From positions 993,844 to 1,057,843 of the forward strand of contig NZ_OCNH01000002.1 in assembly GCF_900230225.1 (NCBI RefSeq): a stretch of 64,000 nt of DNA. The letters run 5' to 3'. Under the pieces are notes generated by a model. It was not told the DNA's origin. It was given only the letters and a program-made list of their open reading frames with translations, and did not search any database. The DNA is from Spirosoma fluviale. GTDB taxonomy: Bacteria > Bacteroidota > Bacteroidia > Cytophagales > Spirosomataceae. Positions 44,724-52,149 of this stretch are shown piece after piece (the first letter of the stretch is position 1; the number at the start of each line of letters is the position of its first letter). The position numbers were made by a program, and so were the translations under genes.

Positions 44724-45593
44724 TCAATAAAAACTTTCGATGCGCAGGATCTGCTCTTCGACCGGCGGAGGCACAACCTCCCGATCCAGCAGAATTTGGG
44801 GAGCGGCTTTTATCGCTTCCAGGAAACCTTGTCGCACGTTGATGTCTTTTTGTATTTGTTTGAAAATGAGCATCGTGTGCCGCATGGCGTAATAGGCGGG
44901 GCGACGAAGCCAGTAGTACCAGAGGGTATCGCGGGTGATGTGCCGGGTCCGCTGGGCCAGATTGCGCAACTGAGACGGGTAATGATGCGCTACCACATCA
45001 TCGGCATAGGCCAGACTCCAGCCTTTGGTGCGCATATCGACCGAAAACATTCGCTCTTCGCCCGCAATGGCAAATCGGTGGTCAAAGCCGCCGACACTCA
45101 GGTACGCTTCTTTCCGAACCACGGCGGCACAACAAACAAAACCCAGCACCGCTGGGCCGGGCAGCGGACGAGGGTCCGTAACAGGGCTGTTGAGCATGGC
45201 ATCGCAGACGGAGTCGACCTCTTCTGAATCGCCGATGAGGATTTTACCGGCCAGCACGCCCAGGTGGGGGTATTTGCTAAAATAGGTAGCTGACCGACCC
45301 AGTGCGGGTGGTTGCCAGAACGAATCATCGTCACAAAAAGCGACCAGGCACGTTTGCGCCAGTTCAACCCCGTCATTGCGGGCAGCGCACCACTTGTTTT
45401 GTTCAAGCGGTAATACCGTTACCATCGGGAAAGTTGTTCTCACGCGGTCCGGCGTACCATCGGTAGAAGCATTGTCGACAACAATAATGGGTGGACGTTG
45501 GGGTAGGCTGGTCAATTTGCCCAGTGTCCGGAGTAGAGTTTCTACGCGGTTTCGGGTAACGATAACAATGGTAATGTCTTGTACGGACAGCAT
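44724..45593 (-). CDS. Family 2 glycosyltransferase
   Basis: 289 residues from the ATG at 45593. The GT-A fold is clear: ITIVIVTRNRVETLLRTL, IIVVDNASTDGT, AARNDGVELA and the DxD-like metal motif in FCDDDSFW, then GGFDHRFAIAGEERMFSVDMR as the acceptor-side ED motif. It transfers a sugar from a nucleotide donor to an unknown acceptor. It appears intact although both neighbours on the strand (FRG domain and oxidase) are pseudogenes. It starts 29 bases after the FRG remnant. Confidence 0.88.
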   Translation of the reverse strand: MLSVQDITIVIVTRNRVETLLRTLGKLTSLPQRPPIIVVDNASTDGTPDRVRTTFPMVTVLPLEQNKWCAARNDGVELAQTCLVAFCDDDSFWQPPALGRSATYFSKYPHLGVLAGKILIGDSEEVDSVCDAMLNSPVTDPRPLPGPAVLGFVCCAAVVRKEAYLSVGGFDHRFAIAGEERMFSVDMRTKGWSLAYADDVVAHHYPSQLRNLAQRTRHITRDTLWYYWLRRPAYYAMRHTMLIFKQIQKDINVRQGFLEAIKAAPQILLDREVVPPPVEEQILRIESFY

Positions 45594-45621
45594 ATAGTTG
45601 GTTTGGTTTCTGATCACGTCC

Positions 45622-46049
45622 TTATTGTCTGGTAAATATGTTCTGATAGTCGGTGCTGGGCTGATGGCAGTCTGCCTGCACATACTGACGACGCAGCCAC
45701 CGGCTCAGCCCATCCAAACCGGGAAACAGCACGCGTTCGTTGATGTTGGCCTGATCGAGTTTGTCGCGTATTTCCCATTTAAGGCGGTGGTCGATCACGT
45801 ATTTTCGGTACAGATCGGGGCATGGAGGGCATATTTCTTGAAGTTTAGCAGTAAATGCCGTTCGCTTTTCTGGCAGCCTTCTCCCAGACGCATCAGCGAC
45901 GTATCCAGCGAAAAGGCCACATCGGCCATTCCCCGAAAAGCAAACGGCGGGCGAAATCGTCTGAGCGATGGCGTCCAGGCATCTTCGTACAGGAAGTCCA
46001 TCAATTGATTCCAGGTTGTCGCCCGTTCGTCAATCATATACTCGATCAA
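45622..46049 (-). pseudogene. FRG-domain protein with internal deletion
   Basis: The N-terminal part from the ATG at 46049 has the FRG pattern: TTWNQLMDFLYEDAW, PPFAFRGMADVAFSLDTSL and ERHLLLNFKKYA. At about 45828 it jumps, with a frame change, to the C-terminal end of the same family: LYRKYVIDHRLKWEIRDKL, then NINERVLFPGLDGLSRWL, ending with a TAA at 45622. The central core of the family, with the QHHGxPTRLLDW motif, is missing (roughly 170 codons). FRG proteins are often found in defence loci and are probably nucleotide-binding. This copy is dead. Confidence 0.8.
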
Positions 46050-46260
46050 TTTATGTTACTGAAAACATTGGGTCAGTTTTGGAGCGGTGGGTTGCTGACA
46101 CCCTGAACGTAACCTGCTAACCGAGTCAGGGTCCAGCCGAAATCCGGACGTGTGAGGGAACGGGGTCAGTCAACAACTGCCCCGGAGATTCGGGTATAGT
46201 AAATGGGCTCAGGCGTAAACGAAGCTGTAAGGAATTGGTACTGGTAAGCAACTGGTACTG

Positions 46261-46291
46261 GTGAGCAAACGGAGGTTTGCTCACTTTTTTT
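46261..46291 (+). terminator. Intrinsic terminator on + strand without an obvious gene
   Basis: GTGAGCAAAC at 46261-46270 pairs with GTTTGCTCAC at 46275-46284 and is followed by seven T. The T-tract orientation fits + strand transcription, yet no + strand gene precedes it. Just upstream are two near-identical copies of GGTACTGGTAAGCAA (about 46237-46267). Confidence 0.6.
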
Positions 46292-46311
46292 GAATAGAGA
46301 TAGTAAACACC

Positions 46312-46590
46312 TTAATCATCCAGCCTCATAACGGCGGCATCATACTCGTTGGTGCGCTCGCCATCGCCCGATAGGCCACCGGCTAAGCCGCCCGCGCCCA
46401 GAATGGTCGAATCGCCCTCTTCGTCTTTGGCGTCCGTTTGCGTGCTCGTCAGGCGCTCGGCATCTGCCTTACCTTCTTCGCCGGTTATGTTTATACCCCC
46501 AGCTACGTCGATTGTGTGCTCGCTGGCCGATGGTCCCTGCCCTGATGAATCCTCCGCCTGGTTCGTGTACTGTCTAATCTGTCTGTTCAT
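46312..46590 (-). CDS. Small disordered hydrophilic protein
   Basis: 92 residues from the ATG at 46590; the frame extends upstream to 46803, but that part would be unlike the rest and overlaps the divergent promoter. The sequence is rich in Gly, Asp, Glu, Ser and Thr, with GGINITGEEGKADAERL and ILGAGGLAGGLSGDGERT, and has no hydrophobic segment. It resembles other small disordered proteins in the window in composition, not in sequence. Function unknown. Confidence 0.5.
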   Translation of the reverse strand: MNRQIRQYTNQAEDSSGQGPSASEHTIDVAGGINITGEEGKADAERLTSTQTDAKDEEGDSTILGAGGLAGGLSGDGERTNEYDAAVMRLDD

Positions 46591-46818
46591 GATTCGAGTC
46601 GTTTTGTTGGCAAATACTCTGTTTGTCGGTATAACTGACAGCAACATGGATCGGTCGGATGTGTGGCCCGAAAGTGAGGATTTGACCGGAATCTCCAGCG
46701 CCATTTCCTCAATTGAGTTTCGGAATCGTAGTCGCATGGTATTCACCGACGTTGAGTATATATAGCAACATGCACAACTCACCTGGGTTATACCGGTATT
46801 CACTCGACGACTTCACGT

Positions 46819-47095
46819 ATGTACACAATTGCCATACATGGCGGTTCGGGAGCGATTAACCGAACAGAAATCACACCCGAACAGGAAAAAGCCTTTCGGC
46901 AGGGGCGGGAGGCCGTTCTGGATGCCGGGTACACGATCCTGAACCGGGGGCAGTGCCCTCAATGCGGTAGAACAGGCCGTTCGAAGTCTGGAAGAAAACG
47001 AACTTTTCAATGCAGGGAGAGGGTCGGTGTTTGCAGCGGAGGCTCAGCTGCAAGTCGAGGTTAACGCGTTGGTGGGCCACCAAATGGAGCCGTGA
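46819..47095 (+). pseudogene. N-terminal fragment of isoaspartyl peptidase/L-asparaginase
   Basis: The first codons (MYTIAIHGGSGAINRTEITP, then EAVLDAGYTIL) are the typical start of the Ntn-hydrolase plant-type asparaginases. A frameshift near the G-run at 46945-46950 follows. In the next frame the family sequence goes on as GSALNAVEQAVRSLEENELF and NAGRGSVFAAEAQ, then becomes unrelated and stops at 47093-47095. The catalytic Thr region, some 100 codons later, is absent. A broken gene at the edge of the decay region. Confidence 0.8.
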
Positions 47096-47143
47096 TGAGT
47101 AAGGCAGCGGTTGCGAATAAGAAGAGCCGTTACCTTACTCATC
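47094..47143. terminator. 17-bp inverted repeat
   Basis: Arms 47094-47110 and 47127-47143 pair with two mismatches that could be G-U pairs in RNA. It lies between the asparaginase remnant and the end of the response regulator gene at 47227. Confidence 0.5.
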
Positions 47144-47226
47144 GTCTGTCGGGCAGGGAGATGGCCGACAGTGAAGCTAGTTATTTTTGACTGTTTGCGA
47201 ACAGTTAATTAGTACTATATAGTTAC

Positions 47227-47709
47227 TTATACGGTGAACTGTAAGGGCGGTAACGTAGTGGTTTCCCACCAGTAAGCCCGCAATTCCTGAAAGTAAGCCA
47301 GCCATTCGTCGTAGCTACCGGGCTTTACCAGATAAGAGGAAACACCAAGTTGATAGGCCTCTAAAATGTCATAATTATCTGTCGATGAGCTAAGCATTAC
47401 AATCGGAATTTGATTCAACGGAGCGGGCATGGCCTTAATCTGCTGTAATATTCCCCAGCCATCCTTCCGGTCGGGCAGGTACAAATCCAGTAGTATCTGT
47501 TTAGGTAGTTCCCACTCCTGAGTTTCCCATTCTTTTAAAAGCGTGAGCGCCTGCTGCGGGCTAGCCGCTCTGACTGATGCCACTTCGGGAAGGCACGTTT
47601 TCAGCGCTTTTTGGATTAGATGCCAGTGATCATCGCTATCATCAATAACGAGCACTTTGGCCAGATTGAAGTTAGCTTTAATTTTTACTTGTTCATTGTT
47701 GCTTTTCAT
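47227..47709 (-). CDS. Single-domain response regulator
   Basis: 160 residues: a receiver domain with an N-terminal polar tail. The acidic cluster is in VIDDSDDHW (residues 21-29), the phospho-acceptor is D75 in LLDLYLPD, the Thr/Ser is in VMLSSSTD and the Lys in YLVKPGSYDEW. The insert LYLPDRKDGWGILQQIK is typical of the Rcp1-like receivers common in Cytophagales. It is one of two adjacent related genes (the other is 47903-48343). Two copies of a 12-base palindrome are placed just upstream of its start. Confidence 0.88.
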   Translation of the reverse strand: MKSNNEQVKIKANFNLAKVLVIDDSDDHWHLIQKALKTCLPEVASVRAASPQQALTLLKEWETQEWELPKQILLDLYLPDRKDGWGILQQIKAMPAPLNQIPIVMLSSSTDNYDILEAYQLGVSSYLVKPGSYDEWLAYFQELRAYWWETTTLPPLQFTV

Positions 47710-47725
47710 ACGTATAAGGGAGATA

Positions 47726-47768
47726 GTAATCGATTACCAATGTAACAACCTACTGATGTAATCGATTA
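47726..47768. promoter_or_regulatory. Two palindromic boxes upstream of response regulator
   Basis: GTAATCGATTAC (47726-47737) and GTAATCGATTA (47758-47768) start 32 bases apart, three helical turns, at 17 and 49 bases upstream of the start codon at 47709. The same box was not seen upstream of the sister gene. A candidate dimer-binding operator. Confidence 0.45.
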
Positions 47769-47902
47769 AAAACTTTTCACTCCGCTTCATACCCTGCTGT
47801 CCGGGATTCTTCTAAAATAAACGTTCAAACCTATTAAGCCGACTCGCTAACCCAGCCCTAAAGACGTGGTTGCTAAGCCACTTAATGCAGCTATGATGGC
47901 GG

Positions 47903-48343
47903 TTAAACCGGCGGAATCGTCAGGCTTTCAGCCCAGTATCGATCTATACTGGCCAGAAAAGAATCCCAGTCCGCGTAGGAAATCGGTTTTGTCAGGAAGC
48001 TGCTTCCCCGCTGGGTTATCTGCTGACGATCGCGGGGGTCTGTTGAGGAACTCATCACAACAACCGGTAAATGGTGGTAAGCAGACGTAGGCTCTTTAAG
48101 CGTATGGAGCAGTTGCAGGCCGTCTTCCAGAGTCGGCATGTACAAATCCATCAGGATCATGCGGGGTAGGGGCCGACGTTCTACCAGACAGCCCTGCAGA
48201 TAACTCAAGGCCGTGGGGCCATTACCGGCGTCGACTGTCAGCACATGCGGCAACGTTCGCCGTAGGGCACCCTTCAGCAATCGCCATGCATCTACCTGAT
48301 CTTCGACCACCATCATCCAGTTTTTTTGTTGATCCTGACTCAT
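47903..48343 (-). CDS. Single-domain response regulator, sister of the 47227 gene
   Basis: 146 residues from the ATG at 48343 (the frame runs on to 48484 without family similarity). VVEDQVDAW at 12-20 holds the acidic residues, D66 in LMDLYMPT is the acceptor, and VVMSSSTD and FLTKPISYADW give the Ser/Thr and Lys. It shares architecture and the C-terminal YW..SLTIPP ending with its neighbour at 47227 (YWWETTTLPP), so the two are old duplicates. There is no histidine kinase nearby. Confidence 0.85.
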   Translation of the reverse strand: MSQDQQKNWMMVVEDQVDAWRLLKGALRRTLPHVLTVDAGNGPTALSYLQGCLVERRPLPRMILMDLYMPTLEDGLQLLHTLKEPTSAYHHLPVVVMSSSTDPRDRQQITQRGSSFLTKPISYADWDSFLASIDRYWAESLTIPPV

Positions 48344-48753
48344 CGACACACGTACATAAAGAAATTGTTTCGTGGCATTAATAGGTTTAGGCTTAAAGAT
48401 GTGTGTCGACAAGTAAATAAGTAAGGTAACGGTCCTCTGCTGACTAGCTATTGGTCTGATTAGGGCATGTTTGACAGCGCCCAAACTTAATAAGGGTCTC
48501 TACACTAATGAGTACCAATGCCCGGGTACGTCGTATGCTGTTCTGGAAAGAGCTGCCAAAAGTAGTGTCGGCCAGGGCGGGAAGGGACCCGAAAGGATGC
48601 GATTAGTTACGACCAGTCCGGCAGTCTCCTTGTGCGAAATTCCCGTAATAGACCACCAGGAGTTTCGGTACAGTGTTCCGTTTTTCAACTAATCTATACT
48701 GGGTATTTTTTACCAGCGATGCCTATTAGCGGAACTTACGGATAGGTATAAAA
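48344..48753. other. 410-base stretch without a convincing gene
   Basis: Small overlapping frames on both strands (48471-48692) have no coding character. Nothing recognisable besides the likely promoter of the receiver gene. Confidence 0.4.
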
Positions 48754-48781
48754 AAAGGCGTCTTCCTGCGAAAACGCCTTT
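48754..48781 (-). terminator. Intrinsic terminator
   Basis: AAAGGCGT at 48754-48761 pairs with ACGCCTTT at 48774-48781. The minus-strand transcript has T runs after the stem, and it lies 17 bases past the stop of the 48798 gene. Confidence 0.65.
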
Positions 48782-48797
48782 CGGTTGAGTAGGTTGC

Positions 48798-49037
48798 TTA
48801 ACTATAAGGAGGCTTGCCAATGTCCACCTTACCATCGGCATTTCGATTAGGATGTGTGGTGGCCACGTCATCGTCCTCTTCGGGATCAGATGGGCTTATG
48901 TCCATGCCACTGAGTGGCGTGTCTTCGGGTGAGTCATTACCAGGTAATGTCGTCGATTTATCGGAACGGTCACCCAAACCGGCGGGCGAAACGGCCTGTT
49001 TAGCCCGGATGATGGCTTCTTTATCTTCGTCTTCCAT
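48798..49037 (-). CDS. Small acidic disordered protein
   Basis: 79 residues, beginning MEDEDKEAIIRAKQAV, then rich in Pro, Ser, Asp and Glu with no hydrophobic segment. No family recognised. A terminator directly downstream supports it as a real short transcript. In composition it resembles the proteins at 5891 and 46312. Confidence 0.6.
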   Translation of the reverse strand: MEDEDKEAIIRAKQAVSPAGLGDRSDKSTTLPGNDSPEDTPLSGMDISPSDPEEDDDVATTHPNRNADGKVDIGKPPYS

Positions 49038-49398
49038 AGCGCTTTACGTTGATCGGTTTAGTCGTTGTTTGCCTCATTTAACCATCCCGTAACCGGAAAG
49101 TTTAAGGCATATTTAGCCTGAAAGGAGGAATTTTCTACCTCACTTGATACTTAAGTACTTTATTGTCAGTTAGTAAGGTTTATTTCTAAACGCTTCTAAT
49201 TAATTGATCAGTGTATGACTGACAAAATGGCTCTACTTATCTATCTCATAAGTTAGTGGAATGTCATTTTTGAATACATAAAGCCAATGTCCATCATCCC
49301 CGTTACCTTATTATCCTTTAAAGCCATAAACAGATGGTGTAAACGGGTCGTTGCGGAATAGAAAACTGAGTCATTCAGCCTTACAACAAACAAACGTT
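49038..49398. other. AT-rich divergent spacer
   Basis: 361 bases between the divergent acidic-protein and DUF4142 genes. No reading frame of note and no long hairpin; it probably holds both promoters. Confidence 0.4.
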
Positions 49399-50028
49399 AT
49401 GAACACCAAATCAATGGCAATGGGCCTGCTTATGGTCCTGGCACTTACCAACGCATCGTTGGCACAACAAACAAATTCGACGATGAGCAGCGGGTCAACC
49501 AGCAAGGTTGGCAACGAAAGCATGTCGGCATTCGACAGTCAGAATAAGAAGGGAGCAGCCGCCGTTGCCGCTGTAACCCCGAACTCTGCTAAGCTCTCTA
49601 CGGCCGACCAGGATCTGATGATGCAGGTAGCCAAAGGAGGTATGATGCAGCTTGAAGCTAGCCGACTGGCGGTACAGAACGCAACCAACGACCAGGTGAA
49701 GGCACTGGCGCAGGCGGAAGTTGACGAACAAACGGGCTTGTCGGCTAAACTTCAGGAGATTGCCTCGGCCAAAGGCGTTACGCTGCCCACCTCGCCCGAC
49801 GCGGAAACACAGGCTGTACTGACCAAGCTGCAAAGCGCAACGGGTATGTCGTTCGACCGCCTGTACCTGACCGAAAGCGGTGTTAAAGGCCACGAGAAAC
49901 TCGACAGTGTCATGTCGATGGTGGAGTCGAAAGCAACGGACCCCAGCATGAAAAACCTCGCCAAAGCAGCTCATCCGCTGGTGAAGACCCATTTGAAAGT
50001 AGCGCGTCAAATCATGAACGCTATGTAA
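49399..50028 (+). CDS. DUF4142 domain protein, secreted
   Basis: 209 residues from the ATG at 49399 (the earlier frame start at 49351 precedes the signal peptide). Residues 1-22 are a signal peptide ending NASLAQ; a Ser/Thr-rich linker follows to about 65; then a helical DUF4142 domain begins DQDLMMQVAKGGMMQLEASRLAVQ and includes EVDEQTGLSAKLQEIA and the C-terminal helix HPLVKTHLKVARQIM. The family is a ferritin-like four-helix bundle in the periplasm, often stress related; the function is not established. A hairpin at 50043-50087 separates it from the DUF2231 gene. Confidence 0.88.
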   Translation: MNTKSMAMGLLMVLALTNASLAQQTNSTMSSGSTSKVGNESMSAFDSQNKKGAAAVAAVTPNSAKLSTADQDLMMQVAKGGMMQLEASRLAVQNATNDQVKALAQAEVDEQTGLSAKLQEIASAKGVTLPTSPDAETQAVLTKLQSATGMSFDRLYLTESGVKGHEKLDSVMSMVESKATDPSMKNLAKAAHPLVKTHLKVARQIMNAM

Positions 50029-50042
50029 GTGATCGGATTACC

Positions 50043-50087
50043 TACTGGCTGTACCAGACAACAGAACGCCGTCTGGTACAGCCAGTA
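50043..50087. terminator. Perfect 17-bp hairpin
   Basis: Arms 50043-50059 and 50071-50087 are exact reverse complements. It lies between the DUF4142 and DUF2231 genes, both + strand. Confidence 0.75.
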
Positions 50088-50097
50088 ACCCATAAAA

Positions 50098-50604
50098 ATG
50101 ATACTCATGGAAAGCAGAGCAAAAGTGGCCGGGCATCCGGCTCATCCAATTTTAGTGGTTTTTCCGCTGGGTCTACTACTAACATCGGTCTCTTTTGACA
50201 TCATTTTTCTGTTTAACGATAACTCAACCATGGCCGTGGTGGCTTACTGGATGATAACCGCCGGTTTGCTATGGGGCGTCATTGCGGCCGTTCCGGGCCT
50301 GATCGACTGGATGGCTATTCCAGCCGCAACCCGTGCCAAACGAATCGGGCTGTTTCATGCTTTGGGAAACGTAGCCGTCATCCTTCTCTTTGGCCTGAGC
50401 TGGTGGCTCCGCACCGACGAGCCCGGCCATCAACCGCCAACCCTGGCCCTGATCTGCTCATTTGCTGCGTTTGCTGTGGGCGGACTTAGTGGCTGGCTGG
50501 GTGGCGAACTGGTCGATCGGTTAGGCGTAGGGGTTGATCCAGACGCACATCTGAACGCGCCGAGCTCACTGTCTGGCCGACCCGCCGGAGAGATGAGTCG
50601 ATAG
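50098..50604 (+). CDS. DUF2231 membrane protein
   Basis: 168 residues; the ATG at 50107 is an equally possible start, giving MESRAKVAGHPAHPILVVFP, the standard DUF2231 opening with HPxHP that may bind a metal or haem. Four hydrophobic helices are visible (about 18-35, 45-68, 83-100, 112-130). The PGLIDWMAIP motif between helices is conserved in the family. Role unknown; such proteins are often near oxidative or desiccation stress genes. It follows DUF4142 after a hairpin. Confidence 0.85.
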   Translation: MILMESRAKVAGHPAHPILVVFPLGLLLTSVSFDIIFLFNDNSTMAVVAYWMITAGLLWGVIAAVPGLIDWMAIPAATRAKRIGLFHALGNVAVILLFGLSWWLRTDEPGHQPPTLALICSFAAFAVGGLSGWLGGELVDRLGVGVDPDAHLNAPSSLSGRPAGEMSR

Positions 50605-51722
50605 TCCCGTATCGGGCATTTTCGGTACCTTGTGCTTCTGCTTTCCTCTGGCTAATTCCTTCACTTCAGTCAAGTTTGCCCTTCTGAATGGGCAAATCAA
50701 TTTCTTTCTTGTCGTTTCTCCTGTCTTTCCGAAGAACGATTCTGTCTTGCATTGACATGCCAGACGTTAGGAAGGACCATCTTCTCCTGCTTTGGTCAGC
50801 CAGCCCGAAGATATACCAATAAATCTGTGTGTAAGAAGTTATTAACCTATTTTAATGAAGTAGGATGAACGACTTATTGAGTAGTAATTGAAGTATGTGC
50901 TCCTTAATTTTTGAGTACAAATTCTTTTATACACTTCTCGTTTTAAACATATAAAGTCATCGCAAGCAGCGAAATGACTGCCGATTTTTATATAATACTG
51001 CTTTATCCATACGAAAGACAATCCTTTACTATAAAAGAGGTCGTTACCCCTATATAGCTGCGTCTGCCAAAATATAGGAGGGGGCTTCTGGCAGATCGCT
51101 TTTTTGGTGGTGAACTGCTGTCTACTCTGCTATCTAAAAATAGACTATAACATCGAACCTAATCGAGAGAGATTTTTGGTCAATTTTATGTAACCGTAAT
51201 TAATTTTTGTATTACTTTTTTAGCCACTTTCTTCTGTCTACACAAGTAGTCTACAGGCGGTCTTGGCCATCAAAAGCATTCACCAGCGGTGGGCAGTTAG
51301 AATCATAACTGTACGAGACTGCCCCAGTATTTTAGATAGTCGATTCTCCTATCCAAATGAGTTACATAACTAACACTGTGGGGCTTCTTCTAGCGAGTCA
51401 GGTGTGCGGTGAATGTAGAGTGTGCATTCTCATTAGAAGCAGTTTTCTTGAAATCGTTCTATCTGTTCACGTAGCGTATTGTTGAGAATTAGAGTTTTTT
51501 TCTTGACAGCCCATTGTTCTATACCAATGGGATTATTCAGTGTAACAATCGATTTAAGATATTTTTTTAAGGTCTGAAAAGACAGATTTCGGTATGTACC
51601 CTTTACGAAGGTACTTGTTCATAGAGGTTATATTTTTGTACTATTAGCTAATTAATTCTAATGATAGGTTACTTGAGCGATATATTTAAGCATAGTATCC
51701 ACATTAATTTATTATTCCAACT
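50605..51722. other. 1.1-kb AT-rich stretch without a gene
   Basis: No convincing frame on either strand. Some short inverted repeats occur, such as CTGCCA ... TGGCAG near 51065-51096. A TATTTTTG box (51631-51638), fitting the TAnnTTTG promoter core, lies 84 bases upstream of the LytTR gene. The rest is unexplained: perhaps a decayed region or an untranslated RNA. Confidence 0.5.
51631..51638 (+). promoter_or_regulatory. Candidate -7 promoter element
   Basis: TATTTTTG fits TAnnTTTG. A TTG at 51615-51617 is the nearest -33 candidate, with a short 13-base spacer. It would drive the LytTR-OLD gene pair. Confidence 0.3.
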
Positions 51723-52112
51723 ATGATTAACCATATTGAAAAAAGTTACATCGATGTTTTAACCAATCGGGAAAGAGTTAGTTTTCTTCGGGTCAACGAC
51801 ACCAAGTTAGGCTGGCAAACCCGATCGATTAAAGACCTGGTCCTTATTAAAGGCGTACGTGGTTATAGCTGGTTGCAATGGGCCGATGGCAGTAGACAAA
51901 TGATGGCCTACACCATCAAATATTATGTCAATAAGCTACCTGATAGTGACTTTATCCGGGTACACCAAAACTGTATAGTAAACCGAAACCTCATTCAAAA
52001 AATCTTGATAACCCACCGGGGGCCGTTCGTACGTTTGACCAATGGCGACGAAATCGTAATTTCCCGCCGACGGTGGATGGTAATAAAGCGCGATTTGTTG
52101 AAACAGTCGTAA
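51723..52112 (+). CDS. LytTR-domain DNA-binding protein without receiver
   Basis: 129 residues. The segment about 32-127 is a LytTR domain: TRSIKDLVLIKGVRGYSWLQWADG, then YYVNKLPDSDFIRVHQNCIVNRNLI, with the typical F.R.H...IVN..I motif, and a C-terminal ISRRRWMVIKRDLL. There is no receiver domain, so it is a minimal LytTR regulator possibly controlled by abundance or by contact with another protein. It lies 37 bases upstream of the OLD-family ATPase on the same strand and probably forms a pair with it. Confidence 0.85.
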   Translation: MINHIEKSYIDVLTNRERVSFLRVNDTKLGWQTRSIKDLVLIKGVRGYSWLQWADGSRQMMAYTIKYYVNKLPDSDFIRVHQNCIVNRNLIQKILITHRGPFVRLTNGDEIVISRRRWMVIKRDLLKQS

Positions 52113-52149
52113 AAGATAGTTTACTTTTAGGGTCTAACTCAGCTGATTA

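Noticed and set aside
48471..48692. Overlapping 62-73 codon frames on both strands
   Set aside because: No recognisable domains, and each other's shadow; likely non-coding.
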